Assembly: GCF_018612875.1 (NCBI RefSeq)
Contig: NZ_JAGGRI010000024.1
Location: 124,001-188,000 of the forward strand
Length of the DNA stretch: 64,000 bases
Reading direction: 5' to 3'
Source: Lysobacter sp. ISL-50
Lineage (GTDB): Bacteria; Pseudomonadota; Gammaproteobacteria; Xanthomonadales; Xanthomonadaceae
Positions within the stretch are counted from its first letter, which is position 1; every line of letters starts with the position of its first letter. Below, piece by piece: positions 35,206 to 43,265 of the stretch. A model generated the notes under the pieces. The model was given only the letters and a program-made list of their open reading frames with translations, searched no databases and was not told the DNA's origin. Position numbers and translations under genes: made by a program.

Positions 35206-36627
35206 TTACCCTCGCAAGCCCTTGGCCAACTCGCCCACGGTCTTCAACGCCGTCTCGATCTTCTTGTCCCACGGCTGCCCGCAACTGAGCCGCACGTGGT
35301 GGGCGTAGTCGCCCCGATTGGAAAACAGATGCCCCGGCAGGATGCCGATGCCATGCGCCATCGCCGCTTCGAACAAGGCCTGCCCGCCGACGGCTGGCGG
35401 CAACTCCACCCACAAGGTCATGCCGCCGGCCGGTTCGGCCACGCAGGTGCCGTCGGGCCAATGGTCCAGCAAGGCCTGCCGATAGATCTGCGCATTGCCG
35501 GCCAAGGTCCGGCGCAAGCGCCGCAGTCCGCGTTCCATGTCGTGGCGGGCGAAGAAATCGATCAGCGCCATCTGCGGCAAGGTCGCGGTGGCGACGGTGG
35601 AAAAGCTCTTGGTCCGCAGCAGTTCCGAGCGGCGCCGCCCGCCGAGCATCCAACCCACGCGCAAGCCCGGCGCGAGCATCTTCGAATACGAGCCGCAGGT
35701 GACCACGTGTTCGCCGTCGTCGTAACGGCGCAGCGGCGACGGACGTTCGCCGGAGTACGCCAGTTCGCCGTACAGATCGTCCTCGATCAAGGCCGTGCCG
35801 TGAGCGGCGCAGGCGGCGACGATCTCGCGCTTGCTCGCCTCGCTGGTCAAGCTGCCGAGCGGATTGTTGAAGTTCGGCACCAGCAGCGCGGCGCGGACCG
35901 CGTGGCGTTCGAGCAGTTCGCGCAATTGCGCCGGGTCGATGCCGCGGCCGGGATGGTTGGGAATTTCCAGCACGCGCAGGCCGTGCGCCGACACCGCCTG
36001 CAGCAGGCCGTGATAAGTCGGCGATTCCAGGATCACGATGTCGCCCGGGCGGGTGATCGTGCGCAAGGTCAGGCTGATCGCCTCCATCGCCCCGGCGGTG
36101 ACGATGACTTCGTCCGGATCGATCTCCACGCCGCATTGCGCGTAACGCTGAGCGATGCGCTCGCGCAACTGCGGCAACCCCTGCGGCACGGTGTAGCTCA
36201 GCGCGGTGTGCGGATCGCGCCGCATCGCGCGCGCGACTGAAGCGGCCAGCGCCGCGGTCGGCAGCATCGAGGCGTCCGGGGTGGCCGCGTGCAGCGGAAT
36301 CAGGTCGCGACGCGATTGCACGTCGAGCACGCCGAGCAGGGCGGGATTGCTCACCGGCATCGGCGCGCGGGCGAGGTGGCGCGCGCGCGAACCGCGCGGC
36401 GGCGCACCGGCGGCGGCGCGCACGTAGTAGCCCGAACGCGGCCGCGCTTCGATCAGCCCTTCGCGTTCGAGTTGCTGGTAGGCCTCGACCGCGGTGGCCA
36501 GGCTGATGCGCTGATCGCGGCCGAGCCGGCGCAGCGACGGCAGGCGTTCGCCGGCGCGCAGCACGCCGCGCTGGATCTGGCGGCGCATGCGGTCGGCCAG
36601 GCGTTCGTAGAGGAGGTCTTGGGACAT
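35206..36627 (-). CDS. MocR-family regulator (GntR DNA-binding domain fused to PLP aminotransferase-like domain)
   Basis: A 473-residue protein. Residues 1-75 are a winged helix-turn-helix (YERLADRMRRQIQRGVLRAG, LATAVEAYQQLEREGLI). Residues about 110-470 are a fold-type I aminotransferase domain with the pyridoxal-phosphate lysine at Lys316 in GSYSKMLAPGLRVGW. MocR proteins use PLP or an amino compound as ligand and often control a neighbouring transporter. The divergent EamA transporter gene at 36944 is the likely target; direct repeats between the two are listed separately. The ATG at 36627 precedes the conserved HTH, though the frame is open to 36795. Confidence 0.93.
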   Translation of the reverse strand: MSQDLLYERLADRMRRQIQRGVLRAGERLPSLRRLGRDQRISLATAVEAYQQLEREGLIEARPRSGYYVRAAAGAPPRGSRARHLARAPMPVSNPALLGVLDVQSRRDLIPLHAATPDASMLPTAALAASVARAMRRDPHTALSYTVPQGLPQLRERIAQRYAQCGVEIDPDEVIVTAGAMEAISLTLRTITRPGDIVILESPTYHGLLQAVSAHGLRVLEIPNHPGRGIDPAQLRELLERHAVRAALLVPNFNNPLGSLTSEASKREIVAACAAHGTALIEDDLYGELAYSGERPSPLRRYDDGEHVVTCGSYSKMLAPGLRVGWMLGGRRRSELLRTKSFSTVATATLPQMALIDFFARHDMERGLRRLRRTLAGNAQIYRQALLDHWPDGTCVAEPAGGMTLWVELPPAVGGQALFEAAMAHGIGILPGHLFSNRGDYAHHVRLSCGQPWDKKIETALKTVGELAKGLRG

Positions 36628-36943
36628 GGGGGCAAATCCGATGACATGTTCGAAGCCCCTCTCCCGCTGGCCACCCAAGGTGACTTCCTTCGGGGCGCGG
36701 GAGAGGGGTTGGGGTGAGGGCCGGCAAGCGCTGGTGAAGGCAACGGCATTCGCGCCTTCGGCGCTCACTCCCCTCACCCTAACCCTCTCCCGCAAGCGGG
36801 AGAGGGAACAGATGCAGCCTCGCGGCCCCGCAAACTGTACCGGTCGAAATTGATCCTAACTGAATCTGTATCGGTCCGCAGCCCGGTCCTAACCTGAGCC
36901 TCCCCGATCCCGTCGCCCCGGCGCGTGCACCGCGCAGTCCCTC
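36628..36943. promoter_or_regulatory. Divergent control region with tandem direct repeats (candidate MocR operator)
   Basis: Two composite direct repeats sit near the transporter start. TGTACCGGTC (36836-36845) recurs as TGTATCGGTC (36867-36876), 31 bp apart. GATCCTAACTGA (36852-36863) recurs as GGTCCTAACCTGA (36885-36897). MocR proteins typically bind direct repeats of this size between divergent genes. The left part of the region (36650-36815) is filled by two family 2 palindromic repeats. Confidence 0.65.
36650..36815. repeat. Family 2 palindromic repeats
   Basis: Copies of the CCTCTCCCGC / GCGGGAGAGG element with flanking GGGGTGAGGG or CCCTCACCC motifs. One copy (36655-36722) carries an insertion that separates its arms (CCACCCAAGGTGACTTCC). 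The other at about 36774-36807 is standard. Confidence 0.65.
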
Positions 36944-37852
36944 ATGCCCCCCGTCGCCACCCCCGCCGAGTCGCGTACCGCCCTGATCCAGTTATTGGTC
37001 GCCGAACTGCTGATCGGATCGGTCGGCGTGTTCGTGCACGAAAGCGGCCAGAACGCGATCACCGCGGTGCTGTTCCGCTGCATCTTCGGCTGCCTGTTTC
37101 TGTTGGCCTGGGGCACCGCGCGCGGGCTGTTCCGCGGCTTGCTCGGCGAGCGCGCGCTGATCCGCTCGGCGATCGTCAGCGGCGTGCTGCTGGTGCTGAA
37201 CTGGGTGGCGCTGTTCGCCGGCATGGCGCGCTCGTCGATCGGCGTGGCGACGATGGTCTACCACTTCTTCCCGTTCGTGATCCTGGGGATGGCGGCGATG
37301 TTCTACGGCGAGCGCACGCGCGCGGCCGACCTGGGCTGGACGGCGATAGCCTTCGTCGGCGTGCTGTGCTCGGCCGATCCGTTCAAGTTGTGGAACAGCG
37401 CCGGCAGCGGTTATCTGATCGGCGTCGGCATGACCTTCGTGGCGGCGATCCTGTGCGGCGCGTCGTTGCTGTTGTCGCGGCGGATCAGCCGCGAGCGGCC
37501 GTTCGCGGTGGTGCTGATCCAATGCCTGGTCGGCGTGGTCATGCTGGCGCCGTTCGCCGATTACGCCGCGGTGTGGACGCCGGGCAGTCACTGGTTCTGG
37601 CTCGCCGGACTGGGCCTGATCCACAGCGGCGTGTGCTACGTGCTGTTCTATTCGTCGTATCCGCGCCTGCAGGTGGCGACGATCGCGGTGCTGGCTTTCA
37701 TCTATCCGGTGATCGCGCTGCTGCTGGACTACCTGCTCTACGGCCGCACATTGGCGCCGGTGCAGAGCCTGGGCGTGGCGCTGATCGTGCTGGGCACTCT
37801 GGGCGTCAATCTGAAATGGCAATGGCGCCGGCCGTTGCCGGCGCGGGCTTGA
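36944..37852 (+). CDS. DMT-superfamily transporter, EamA domain
   Basis: A 302-residue inner-membrane protein with ten predicted helices in two EamA repeats (FRCIFGCLFLLAWGTARGLF; TIAVLAFIYPVIALLLDYLL in the second half). Members export amino acids or metabolites, or are uncharacterised. It is divergent from the MocR regulator, and the direct repeats before it suggest that MocR controls it, which would fit a PLP-linked or amino-acid-derived substrate. This link is inference. Confidence 0.9.
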   Translation: MPPVATPAESRTALIQLLVAELLIGSVGVFVHESGQNAITAVLFRCIFGCLFLLAWGTARGLFRGLLGERALIRSAIVSGVLLVLNWVALFAGMARSSIGVATMVYHFFPFVILGMAAMFYGERTRAADLGWTAIAFVGVLCSADPFKLWNSAGSGYLIGVGMTFVAAILCGASLLLSRRISRERPFAVVLIQCLVGVVMLAPFADYAAVWTPGSHWFWLAGLGLIHSGVCYVLFYSSYPRLQVATIAVLAFIYPVIALLLDYLLYGRTLAPVQSLGVALIVLGTLGVNLKWQWRRPLPARA

Positions 37853-37999
37853 GCGCTCGCGAAGACCGCATGTTTTTCTCGACCCGGTCCGTCGTGTAGA
37901 CGGGGCAGCAGGCGATTGCGCCTGCTCGGCCGGCGCAAGGACGCGCCGGCAGGGTATTTGTCGTTCGCCGATGCGATGCCGCGGCGAGCCGATCGCGAC

Positions 38000-38305
38000 T
38001 CAGTCGGCGAGCACCAGCCGCCAGGCGCCTTCGACATCGTCTTCGACTACCGTCCACGGCACCTGCTCGGCCCCGCGCAGGCGTTCCCAGCCCCGGGCCA
38101 GCTCGTCGCGGATGTCGTCCCAATGGCGTTCGCCGTGATGCAGGCGCGCGCCGATGCCGTAGGTGATCGCCAGTTCGCGGGTGTGATGCGGGATCGCCGC
38201 CGCGCTGGCCGAAGCCGGATCGCCCGGTTCGCTCTCGGGCGAAGAGGAAAGCCAGTCGACGTAGCGAGGGGGCATGGGGGCAGTCCGTTGGCATTCCTTT
38301 TGCAT
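38000..38305 (-). CDS. Small unknown protein
   Basis: A 101-residue soluble protein of unknown function. The middle (AAAIPHHTRELAITYGIGAR, then HHGERHWDDIRDELARGWER) has several His and acidic residues and is probably helical. An alternative ATG at 38275 would shorten it by ten residues; neither start has a strong ribosome site. It is isolated between the EamA gene and the RtcB operon. Coding character (third-position GC) looks real. Confidence 0.6.
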   Translation of the reverse strand: MQKECQRTAPMPPRYVDWLSSSPESEPGDPASASAAAIPHHTRELAITYGIGARLHHGERHWDDIRDELARGWERLRGAEQVPWTVVEDDVEGAWRLVLAD

Positions 38306-38610
38306 TAGGACGATATCGGTTTTATGTTCGGTGGGGGTTACGGGAAGTGGCTAGCTCACATCCGAAACGCGAGCCAGGTCGCAAACACGCATTCGGGTTT
38401 TCGCGCGTTCGTTCGTACTCCACCGAAAGTCGGAGGCCCGGCGCGACCAAACTGAACCTTGAGTGGGGCGCATGCTGAATGCGCCGGGTGTTCGCGGCCG
38501 CGCGGTGAATCGGCCGTCGATAAGCCATTCGTTTCCATCGGCGCGGCCGGATGCACCGGCGGCAAAAAAACGCCGCCCACGAGGGGCGGCGCCCGAGCGC
38601 TTCCCTGCGC
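38306..38610. other. Intergenic region with RtcB operon terminator
   Basis: Holds the terminator at 38564-38591 and otherwise only a somewhat lower-GC stretch near 38300-38460 that should include the promoter of the small unknown gene. No gene seen. Confidence 0.5.
38564..38591 (-). terminator. Intrinsic terminator of the slipin-RtcB operon
   Basis: Read on the minus strand: stem CGCCGCCC / GGGCGGCG with a 5-nt loop and then seven T residues. It begins 19 bp after the rtcB stop codon. Confidence 0.9.
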
Positions 38611-39831
38611 TCAACCCTTGATGCAGACCACCTGGCGCAAGGTGTGAACCACCTCGACCAGATCGGTCTGAGCCGCCATCACCGCTTCGATCGGCTTGTA
38701 CGCCGCCGGCGATTCGTCGATGACCGCCGCGTCCTTGCGGCATTCCACGTGGGCCGTGGCCTCACGATGGTCCTTCAGCGTGATCTGCTGCCGCGCTTGC
38801 GTGCGGCTCATGACCCGGCCGGCACCGTGGCTGCAGCTGCGGAAGCTGTCCGCGTTGCCCTTGCCGCGCACGATGTAGCTGCGCGCGCCCATGCTGCCGG
38901 GGATGATGCCGAGCTCGCCTTCGCGCGCGCTGACCGCGCCCTTGCGCGTGACCCACAACGATTCGCCGAAATGTTCCTCGCGCTGCACGTAGTTGTGGTG
39001 GCAGTTGACCGCGGTTTTTTCCAGCTGGAACTTCGGCAGCTGGATACGCATCGCGTGCAACACCCGCTCCATCATCGCTTCGCGGTTATGGCGGGCGTAG
39101 TCCTGTGCCCAGCCGACCGCTTCGACGTAGTCGTCGAACAAAGGCTCGCCTTCCAACAGGAAAGCCAGGTCCTTGTCCGGCAGATGGAAGCCCAGCACGC
39201 GGCGTTCCAGTTTCAGCCGCGCCAGCTCGATGAAGTAGCTGCCGATCAGGTTGCCGGTGCCGCGCGAGCCCGAGTGCAGCATCACCCATACCGCGCCGGC
39301 CTCGTCGAGACAGACTTCGATGAAGTGATTGCCGCCGCCGAGCGTGCCGATCTGCTTGTCGAGCTTGTCGGTGCGCAGCTTGCGGTGCTTGCCGTGGATG
39401 ACCTCCAGCCGCGACGCCAGGCCCGACTTGGCCAGGCGCGTGGCGTGGCTGTCGGGCAGGCGCCGGTGCTCGCCGCCGCGGCCGTTGCCGACCGGCACGC
39501 AGTGCTCGATCGCCGAACGCAGCTTGGCCAGACTGTCGGGCAGGTCCTTCGCCCGCAGCGTGGTGCGCACCGCGGCCATGCCGCAGCCCAGATCGACGCC
39601 GACCGCGGCCGGAATGATCGCGCCGCGCGTGGGCACCACCGAGCCGACGGTGGCGCCCTTGCCCAGGTGGACGTCGGGCATCACCGCGACCCAGGGGCCG
39701 ACGTGGGGCAGGGCGGCGATGTTGCGCAGCTGCCGCCGCGCGCCTTCGTCGACCGTCACCCCGCGCACCCAGCCCTTGACCGGCACCGCGCCTTCTTCGG
39801 CGTGGAGCAGTTCGAAGCTTGATGTACTCAT
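38611..39831 (-). CDS. rtcB: RtcB-type RNA-splicing ligase
   Basis: A 406-residue GTP- and manganese-dependent ligase joining RNA 2',3'-cyclic phosphate or 3'-phosphate ends to 5'-OH ends. Signature residues are present: VGVDLGCGM with Cys83 (metal), GTLGGGNHFIEV, MLHSGSRGTGN, and SCSHGAGRVMSR with His335, matching the guanylylated histidine. Length equals the E. coli enzyme. The ATG at 39831 has AAGGA eight bases upstream, and the preceding gene's stop ends one base before it, so the two are cotranscribed. It is the last gene of a three-gene operon before a terminator. In bacteria it repairs damaged tRNA or rRNA. Confidence 0.97.
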   Translation of the reverse strand: MSTSSFELLHAEEGAVPVKGWVRGVTVDEGARRQLRNIAALPHVGPWVAVMPDVHLGKGATVGSVVPTRGAIIPAAVGVDLGCGMAAVRTTLRAKDLPDSLAKLRSAIEHCVPVGNGRGGEHRRLPDSHATRLAKSGLASRLEVIHGKHRKLRTDKLDKQIGTLGGGNHFIEVCLDEAGAVWVMLHSGSRGTGNLIGSYFIELARLKLERRVLGFHLPDKDLAFLLEGEPLFDDYVEAVGWAQDYARHNREAMMERVLHAMRIQLPKFQLEKTAVNCHHNYVQREEHFGESLWVTRKGAVSAREGELGIIPGSMGARSYIVRGKGNADSFRSCSHGAGRVMSRTQARQQITLKDHREATAHVECRKDAAVIDESPAAYKPIEAVMAAQTDLVEVVHTLRQVVCIKG

Positions 39832-39832
39832 G

Positions 39833-40702
39833 TCAATGTTCCTTGTTGCGCGCGCCGTTTCGTATCGGCGCGCGATATTTGGATGCATGCGGCGCCCGCC
39901 CGCCGGAGCGCGGGCTCGCGGCGTACGAATCGGGCGCGGTGCCGTTGCGCAGTCCGTGATCGCTCAACTCCGCGCCGCTGAGCTGCCGCTTGCGCCGTGC
40001 GTACAGCGCGCAAGCGCCGTATGTCCGGCATCGCTCGCCATCGCAGGGGCCGATCTTCTTGTGGGTCACCGCATCGAAGACGATCTGCCTCGGCAGCTTG
40101 CGCCTGCGTTGATCGGGCTTGCGCGGCGTATCGCGCGCGGGCACCGGCGCGAGTGCGACCTCGTACCACAGGCCGTCGATGCGCCGCAGTTGGGTGTGCG
40201 CGTCCAGCGTGCGCACCTCATCCTGCCAACCTTCGCGACGCGCGCGCACCGCCATGCGGTGCGCGCGGCGGCGCTCGCCGCGCAGGCCGATCGCCGCCTC
40301 GTTGCGCATCAGGCAACCGTTGCGGGGATCGACATACAGCGCGCTACGGACTTCAGCGAGCGGCGCCAAGCCGCCCCAGCTTCTCATTACATGGAATTCT
40401 CCGTCGATTTCGAGCACTTGCATGGCCACGAAATCATCAATGTGTTGATGGATGTGTTGCTGCACGGTGTTGCGCCGGTCCACGCGCGCGCACAGCTGCG
40501 AGTAGACCAAGTCCCAGCGCCGTCCGACCTGGCGTTCCAGGTAGCGCTGCAGCGGGCGCAGGTTTTCGTTGAGGCTTTTACGGTAGCCGTGTCGCAGGCG
40601 CAGGCTCTCGTGGACACGCTGGTCTTCCGGGTCGCGCGCTTCGCGTCCCGGCTTGTCCCAGCCGCCGCCCAGGCGCGGGCGCTCGACGATCACTTTGTAC
40701 AT
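39833..40702 (-). CDS. Unknown protein of the slipin-RtcB operon with a C-terminal Cys cluster
   Basis: A 289-residue basic, soluble protein I do not recognise. The N-terminal part (VIVERPRLGGGWDKPGREAR, RHGYRKSLNENLRPLQRYLERQVGRRWD) is rich in Arg and Lys and may bind RNA. Residues 220-231 hold Cys220, Cys225 and Cys231 in PCDGERCRTYGAC, a possible zinc site. The tail after 250 is low-complexity. It lies one base upstream of rtcB and about 160 bp after slipin, so it is part of the operon. I chose the ATG at 40702, giving MYKVIVERP; an in-frame ATG at 40714 is possible. Function unknown; a nucleic-acid-related role is only suggested by context. Confidence 0.78.
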   Translation of the reverse strand: MYKVIVERPRLGGGWDKPGREARDPEDQRVHESLRLRHGYRKSLNENLRPLQRYLERQVGRRWDLVYSQLCARVDRRNTVQQHIHQHIDDFVAMQVLEIDGEFHVMRSWGGLAPLAEVRSALYVDPRNGCLMRNEAAIGLRGERRRAHRMAVRARREGWQDEVRTLDAHTQLRRIDGLWYEVALAPVPARDTPRKPDQRRRKLPRQIVFDAVTHKKIGPCDGERCRTYGACALYARRKRQLSGAELSDHGLRNGTAPDSYAASPRSGGRAPHASKYRAPIRNGARNKEH

Positions 40703-40864
40703 GTCGTTTCGCATACAGGTTTGGTATCCGATAGCTATCGGCGCGCTCGGCCATGCGGCCGGGCACGACGGTACGGCCGCCCCACGCGGGGCGGCGCTCG
40801 CGTTGCCTTCGCGGCTGAGGCGCTATCGGAATCCGCATGGCGTGCCGCCATGCGGTCGTGCGTC

Positions 40865-41995
40865 TCAGCCGTTGCCCTTCAGGCTGACCAATTGCTTCAT
40901 GACTCCCTCCAGACCGCCGAATACGGTCAGCTTGTCGATCTTCTCGGTGATCTTTTCCAGGGCCTCGAGCTCCTTCAGGCGCATCAAGACCGGGCTTTCC
41001 TCGATCAGCTTGGCGGTGTTGAGCAGGCTGCGCGTCGCGTTCGCCTCTTCGCGGCGACGGATCACGTTGGCCTGCGCGGTCTTCTCCGCCTGCACCACGC
41101 CGTTGAGGATGTCCTTCATCTCGCCCGGCAGGATCACGTCCTTGACGCCGACGCCGAGCACTTCCAGCCCCGCCTCGGCGACCGGCCCGCGCACATGGGC
41201 GAAGATGTCCGCGTCGAGCGAAGCCTTGTCGCCGAGCAATTCGTCCAGGGTCTTGGACGAGATCGCCTTGCGCAGACCGTACTGCAGCTCGCGATAGACG
41301 TGGTCGAGGTACTTGGCGACGCGGGTACGCGCCGCGACCGGGTCGGTCACGCGCAGGCTCGCGGCCAGGTTCACGCGCAGCGACACCTTGTCGCGGGTCA
41401 GCAGTTCCTGGCCCGATACTTCCATCGCCTGCACGCGCAGTTCCACCACCTCGACCGCGACGTTCTTGCGCAGGTTCCAGAACGCATACGCGCCCGGCTC
41501 CAGACGACGCACGAACTTTCCGTCCACGAACAGCAGACCGGCCGATTCGGTCGGCACGTTGCCGGCGACCGCGACGCGGTCGAGGTAGCTGAGCTGACGC
41601 AGGCCGTTGGCGACCTCGCGCTCGACCTCCAGACCTTCGCCCAGGGCGATGGCGCGGATCTCGATGCTGGCCAGGCCCTTCCAGTACAGGCGGCGGGTGC
41701 CCGGCGCGAGCACATCGGCGATGCGGCCGTTGCGCAGCATCAGCCCGACTTCGTCGTTGCCGATGTCGGCCAGGACAAAATGCATCTGCAGGCGCTCGCC
41801 CAGGCCGGCGATCAGCGCCTCGCCATCGTTGCCGGTGTACTGGCTGTTGCCGATGTCGTGCGTGACCAGCGCCAGCTCGCGCTTGAAGTCGCTGAGGCGA
41901 TGGACGCCAGCGCCGAGCACGCGCTCGATGCGGCGGTTGCGGTAAACCAGGACGCGCTCGGCATCGCCGACCACGACCTTCTTCATCCAGAACAT
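40865..41995 (-). CDS. Slipin-family (SPFH/band 7) protein
   Basis: A 376-residue protein of the stomatin/slipin group. The SPFH core covers about 90-300 (YLDRVAVAGNVPTESAGLLFVDG, VSLRVNLAASLRVTDPVAAR, FAHVRGPVAEAGLEVLGVGVKDVILPGEM), followed by the helical AEKTAQANVIRRREEANATR region used for oligomerisation. The N-terminus lacks the usual membrane hairpin, so attachment may be peripheral. GGAG seven bases upstream fixes the ATG at 41995. Slipin genes next to rtcB are seen in several bacteria, suggesting a link between membrane scaffolds and RNA repair; the mechanism is unknown. It is the first protein gene after the tRNA-like elements. Confidence 0.9.
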   Translation of the reverse strand: MFWMKKVVVGDAERVLVYRNRRIERVLGAGVHRLSDFKRELALVTHDIGNSQYTGNDGEALIAGLGERLQMHFVLADIGNDEVGLMLRNGRIADVLAPGTRRLYWKGLASIEIRAIALGEGLEVEREVANGLRQLSYLDRVAVAGNVPTESAGLLFVDGKFVRRLEPGAYAFWNLRKNVAVEVVELRVQAMEVSGQELLTRDKVSLRVNLAASLRVTDPVAARTRVAKYLDHVYRELQYGLRKAISSKTLDELLGDKASLDADIFAHVRGPVAEAGLEVLGVGVKDVILPGEMKDILNGVVQAEKTAQANVIRRREEANATRSLLNTAKLIEESPVLMRLKELEALEKITEKIDKLTVFGGLEGVMKQLVSLKGNG

Positions 41996-42377
41996 GGTGT
42001 TCTCCTTGAGGTTCCGGTGGGTCCGATCCGTGGTGGTGACCGTTGCGACCGAATCGGTTGTCGCAAGGGCGCGGTGAAAAGCCAGGGCGATCGCGGCGCC
42101 CGCGGGCGCCGCGATGGGTTCGTCATGCGCGCCGGGCGCGCACAACGTTGGAGCTTGTTCGCCGCGCACGGAGACGAACGGAACAAGGCGGAAACGCCCC
42201 TGACGCCGTCACCGCGAAACCCGCGCGCGGATCGCGCGGAGCCGGTGCCGCCAGGCATCGCGACGATCCTTGTCGCCGATGCTTGCGCCGCGCCGTTCCT
42301 GCGCCTTCAGGGCGTGGGTCCGGCGGTGCCGCCGCTGCCGCGTTTCGTTGCGCGTCGCGTGACAGCGACGTTTGGCG

Positions 42378-42442
42378 AAACGCCGCACGGGGCGTTTCCT
42401 GGGTTGGAACTTTCGTTCCTTCAAGACTGCTTTTTAGGCAGT
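42378..42442 (-). ncRNA. Three consecutive hairpins in the leader between tRNA-like element B and slipin
   Basis: On the minus strand these read, in order: ACTGC-CTAAAAA-GCAGT (42426-42442), GGAAC-GAAA-GTTCC with a GNRA tetraloop (42406-42419), and AAACGCC-CCGTGC-GGCGTTT (42378-42397). They directly follow the tRNA-like pair, so they could be part of the same RNA or of the slipin mRNA leader. None is a typical U-tract terminator on the minus strand. Confidence 0.55.
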
Positions 42443-42445
42443 AGG

Positions 42446-42517
42446 TGGGATAACGGGAATCGAACCCGCGACAACAGCATCAAGACGCTGTGCTCTAACC
42501 GACTGAGCTATATCCAA
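42446..42517 (-). ncRNA. tRNA-like element B
   Basis: Reads as a cloverleaf on the minus strand. Acceptor TTGGATA / TATCCCA (one mismatch), U8-A9, D arm GCTC-AGTCGGTTA-GAGC and T arm GCGGG-TTCGATT-CCCGT look like a real tRNA. The anticodon arm ACAGC / GCTGT encloses an 8-nt loop (GTCTTGAT) and uses position 26 in the stem, so no normal anticodon can be read. No CCA is encoded. It starts one base after element A. It lies about 450 bp upstream of slipin on the same strand. Confidence 0.75.
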
Positions 42518-42518
42518 G

Positions 42519-42588
42519 CGAAAGGGTCGGACTCGAACCGACGGCCTGCGCACTAAGTCGCCGCTCTAACCGACTGAGCTACCTTCCA
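42519..42588 (-). ncRNA. tRNA-like element A
   Basis: First of the tandem pair in transcription order. Acceptor TGGAAGG / CCTTTCG pairs with two G-U wobbles. U8-A9, D arm GCTC-AGTCGGTTA-GAGC (identical to element B) and a perfect T arm GTCGG-TTCGAGT-CCGAC follow. The anticodon arm is degenerate: only GCG / CGC can pair around an 8-nt ACTTAGTG loop. No CCA is encoded, and only one base separates it from element B. It looks like a tRNA mimic or tRNA-derived decoy rather than a decoding tRNA. Confidence 0.75.
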
Positions 42589-42898
42589 AAGCAGAACCCG
42601 TCCGCGCACTTCGGCATACGCCACGGCACGGCCGCGCGCACCGGACGGGATGGCAACCCGTACCGCTGAAATGCGTTTCATTGATTCTGCGCACTGACGT
42701 CTGTTTCCAGACGGCAATTCGTTCGGGCGCAAGCGCCCATGTGAGTCGATCGCGCACGCGCCGCCCGTGCCGAAGCACCCAAGCACAGCGCTCAAAGCGC
42801 CTCTGCGGTCGAACCCCTGTGTCTACGATGCTTCGGGGCCGTGTGCGATCAAGCTTGTTTTCAAGGGTTATGGTGTCCTTTGCGAGCGCTGAAACGAA

Positions 42899-42927
42899 AA
42901 CGCCCCCGGTGTTCGACCGAGGGCGTT
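42899..42927. terminator. Hairpin resembling a bidirectional terminator
   Basis: AACGCCC / GGGCGTT outer stem with a partial inner CCGGT / ACCGA helix and a GTTCG-type loop. AAAA precedes it (U tract on the minus strand), while only TT follows on the plus strand. On the minus strand it could end a transcript arriving from the right and insulate the tRNA-like region. Confidence 0.55.
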
Positions 42928-42936
42928 CGCTTCCTC

Positions 42937-42960
42937 GGAAGATCGGGCGACCGATCTTCC
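42937..42960. repeat. Perfect 10-bp hairpin with GCGA tetraloop
   Basis: GGAAGATCGG-GCGA-CCGATCTTCC. A perfect palindromic arm with a GNRA loop on the plus strand; no U tract follows. Ten bases from the terminator-like hairpin at 42899-42927. Role unknown: RNA structure or protein-binding site. Confidence 0.7.
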
Positions 42961-43265
42961 TTGGCAAAGAAGATCAATCCGGCGTGTGTTGCGCCTGGCG
43001 ACCGCGCATCGACAACGCGCGGTCGAACAGACCGGGGCACGAGGCCCGCAGTTCGTTCTGTTTGGCGATGTGGATGTCGAGATGCATGTGAAGGCGGTCG
43101 GTTGATTGCGTCGCAAGGACGATGGGCGCGAACTCTACGCTCGCGAAATTACGGATGCAAGACCGTTCGTCGTCCCGCGAAAGGTTTTTTCGCGGTCGGT
43201 GTGATCGATTCGGGCGGGGGTGTGGCGAGAGATTTCTAGTTGCGATGATGGTTTGAGGTTGCGCG

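Noticed and set aside
39329-42556. Long plus-strand open frame across rtcB, the Cys-cluster gene, slipin and the tRNA-like region
   Set aside because: It is antisense to three conserved genes, and its end translates the tRNA-like elements (GNRTRDNSIK...), a common annotation artefact.
42446-42588. Two ordinary tRNA genes
   Set aside because: Anticodon arms have 8-nt loops or hardly pair, no CCA is encoded, and the two units are separated by a single base. They are reported as tRNA-like instead.
41996-43250. Sigma-54 promoter for the slipin-RtcB operon, expected if an RtcR activator controls it
   Set aside because: No GG-N10-GC element with acceptable -24/-12 flanks was found by eye on the minus strand, and no rtcR gene is in the window.
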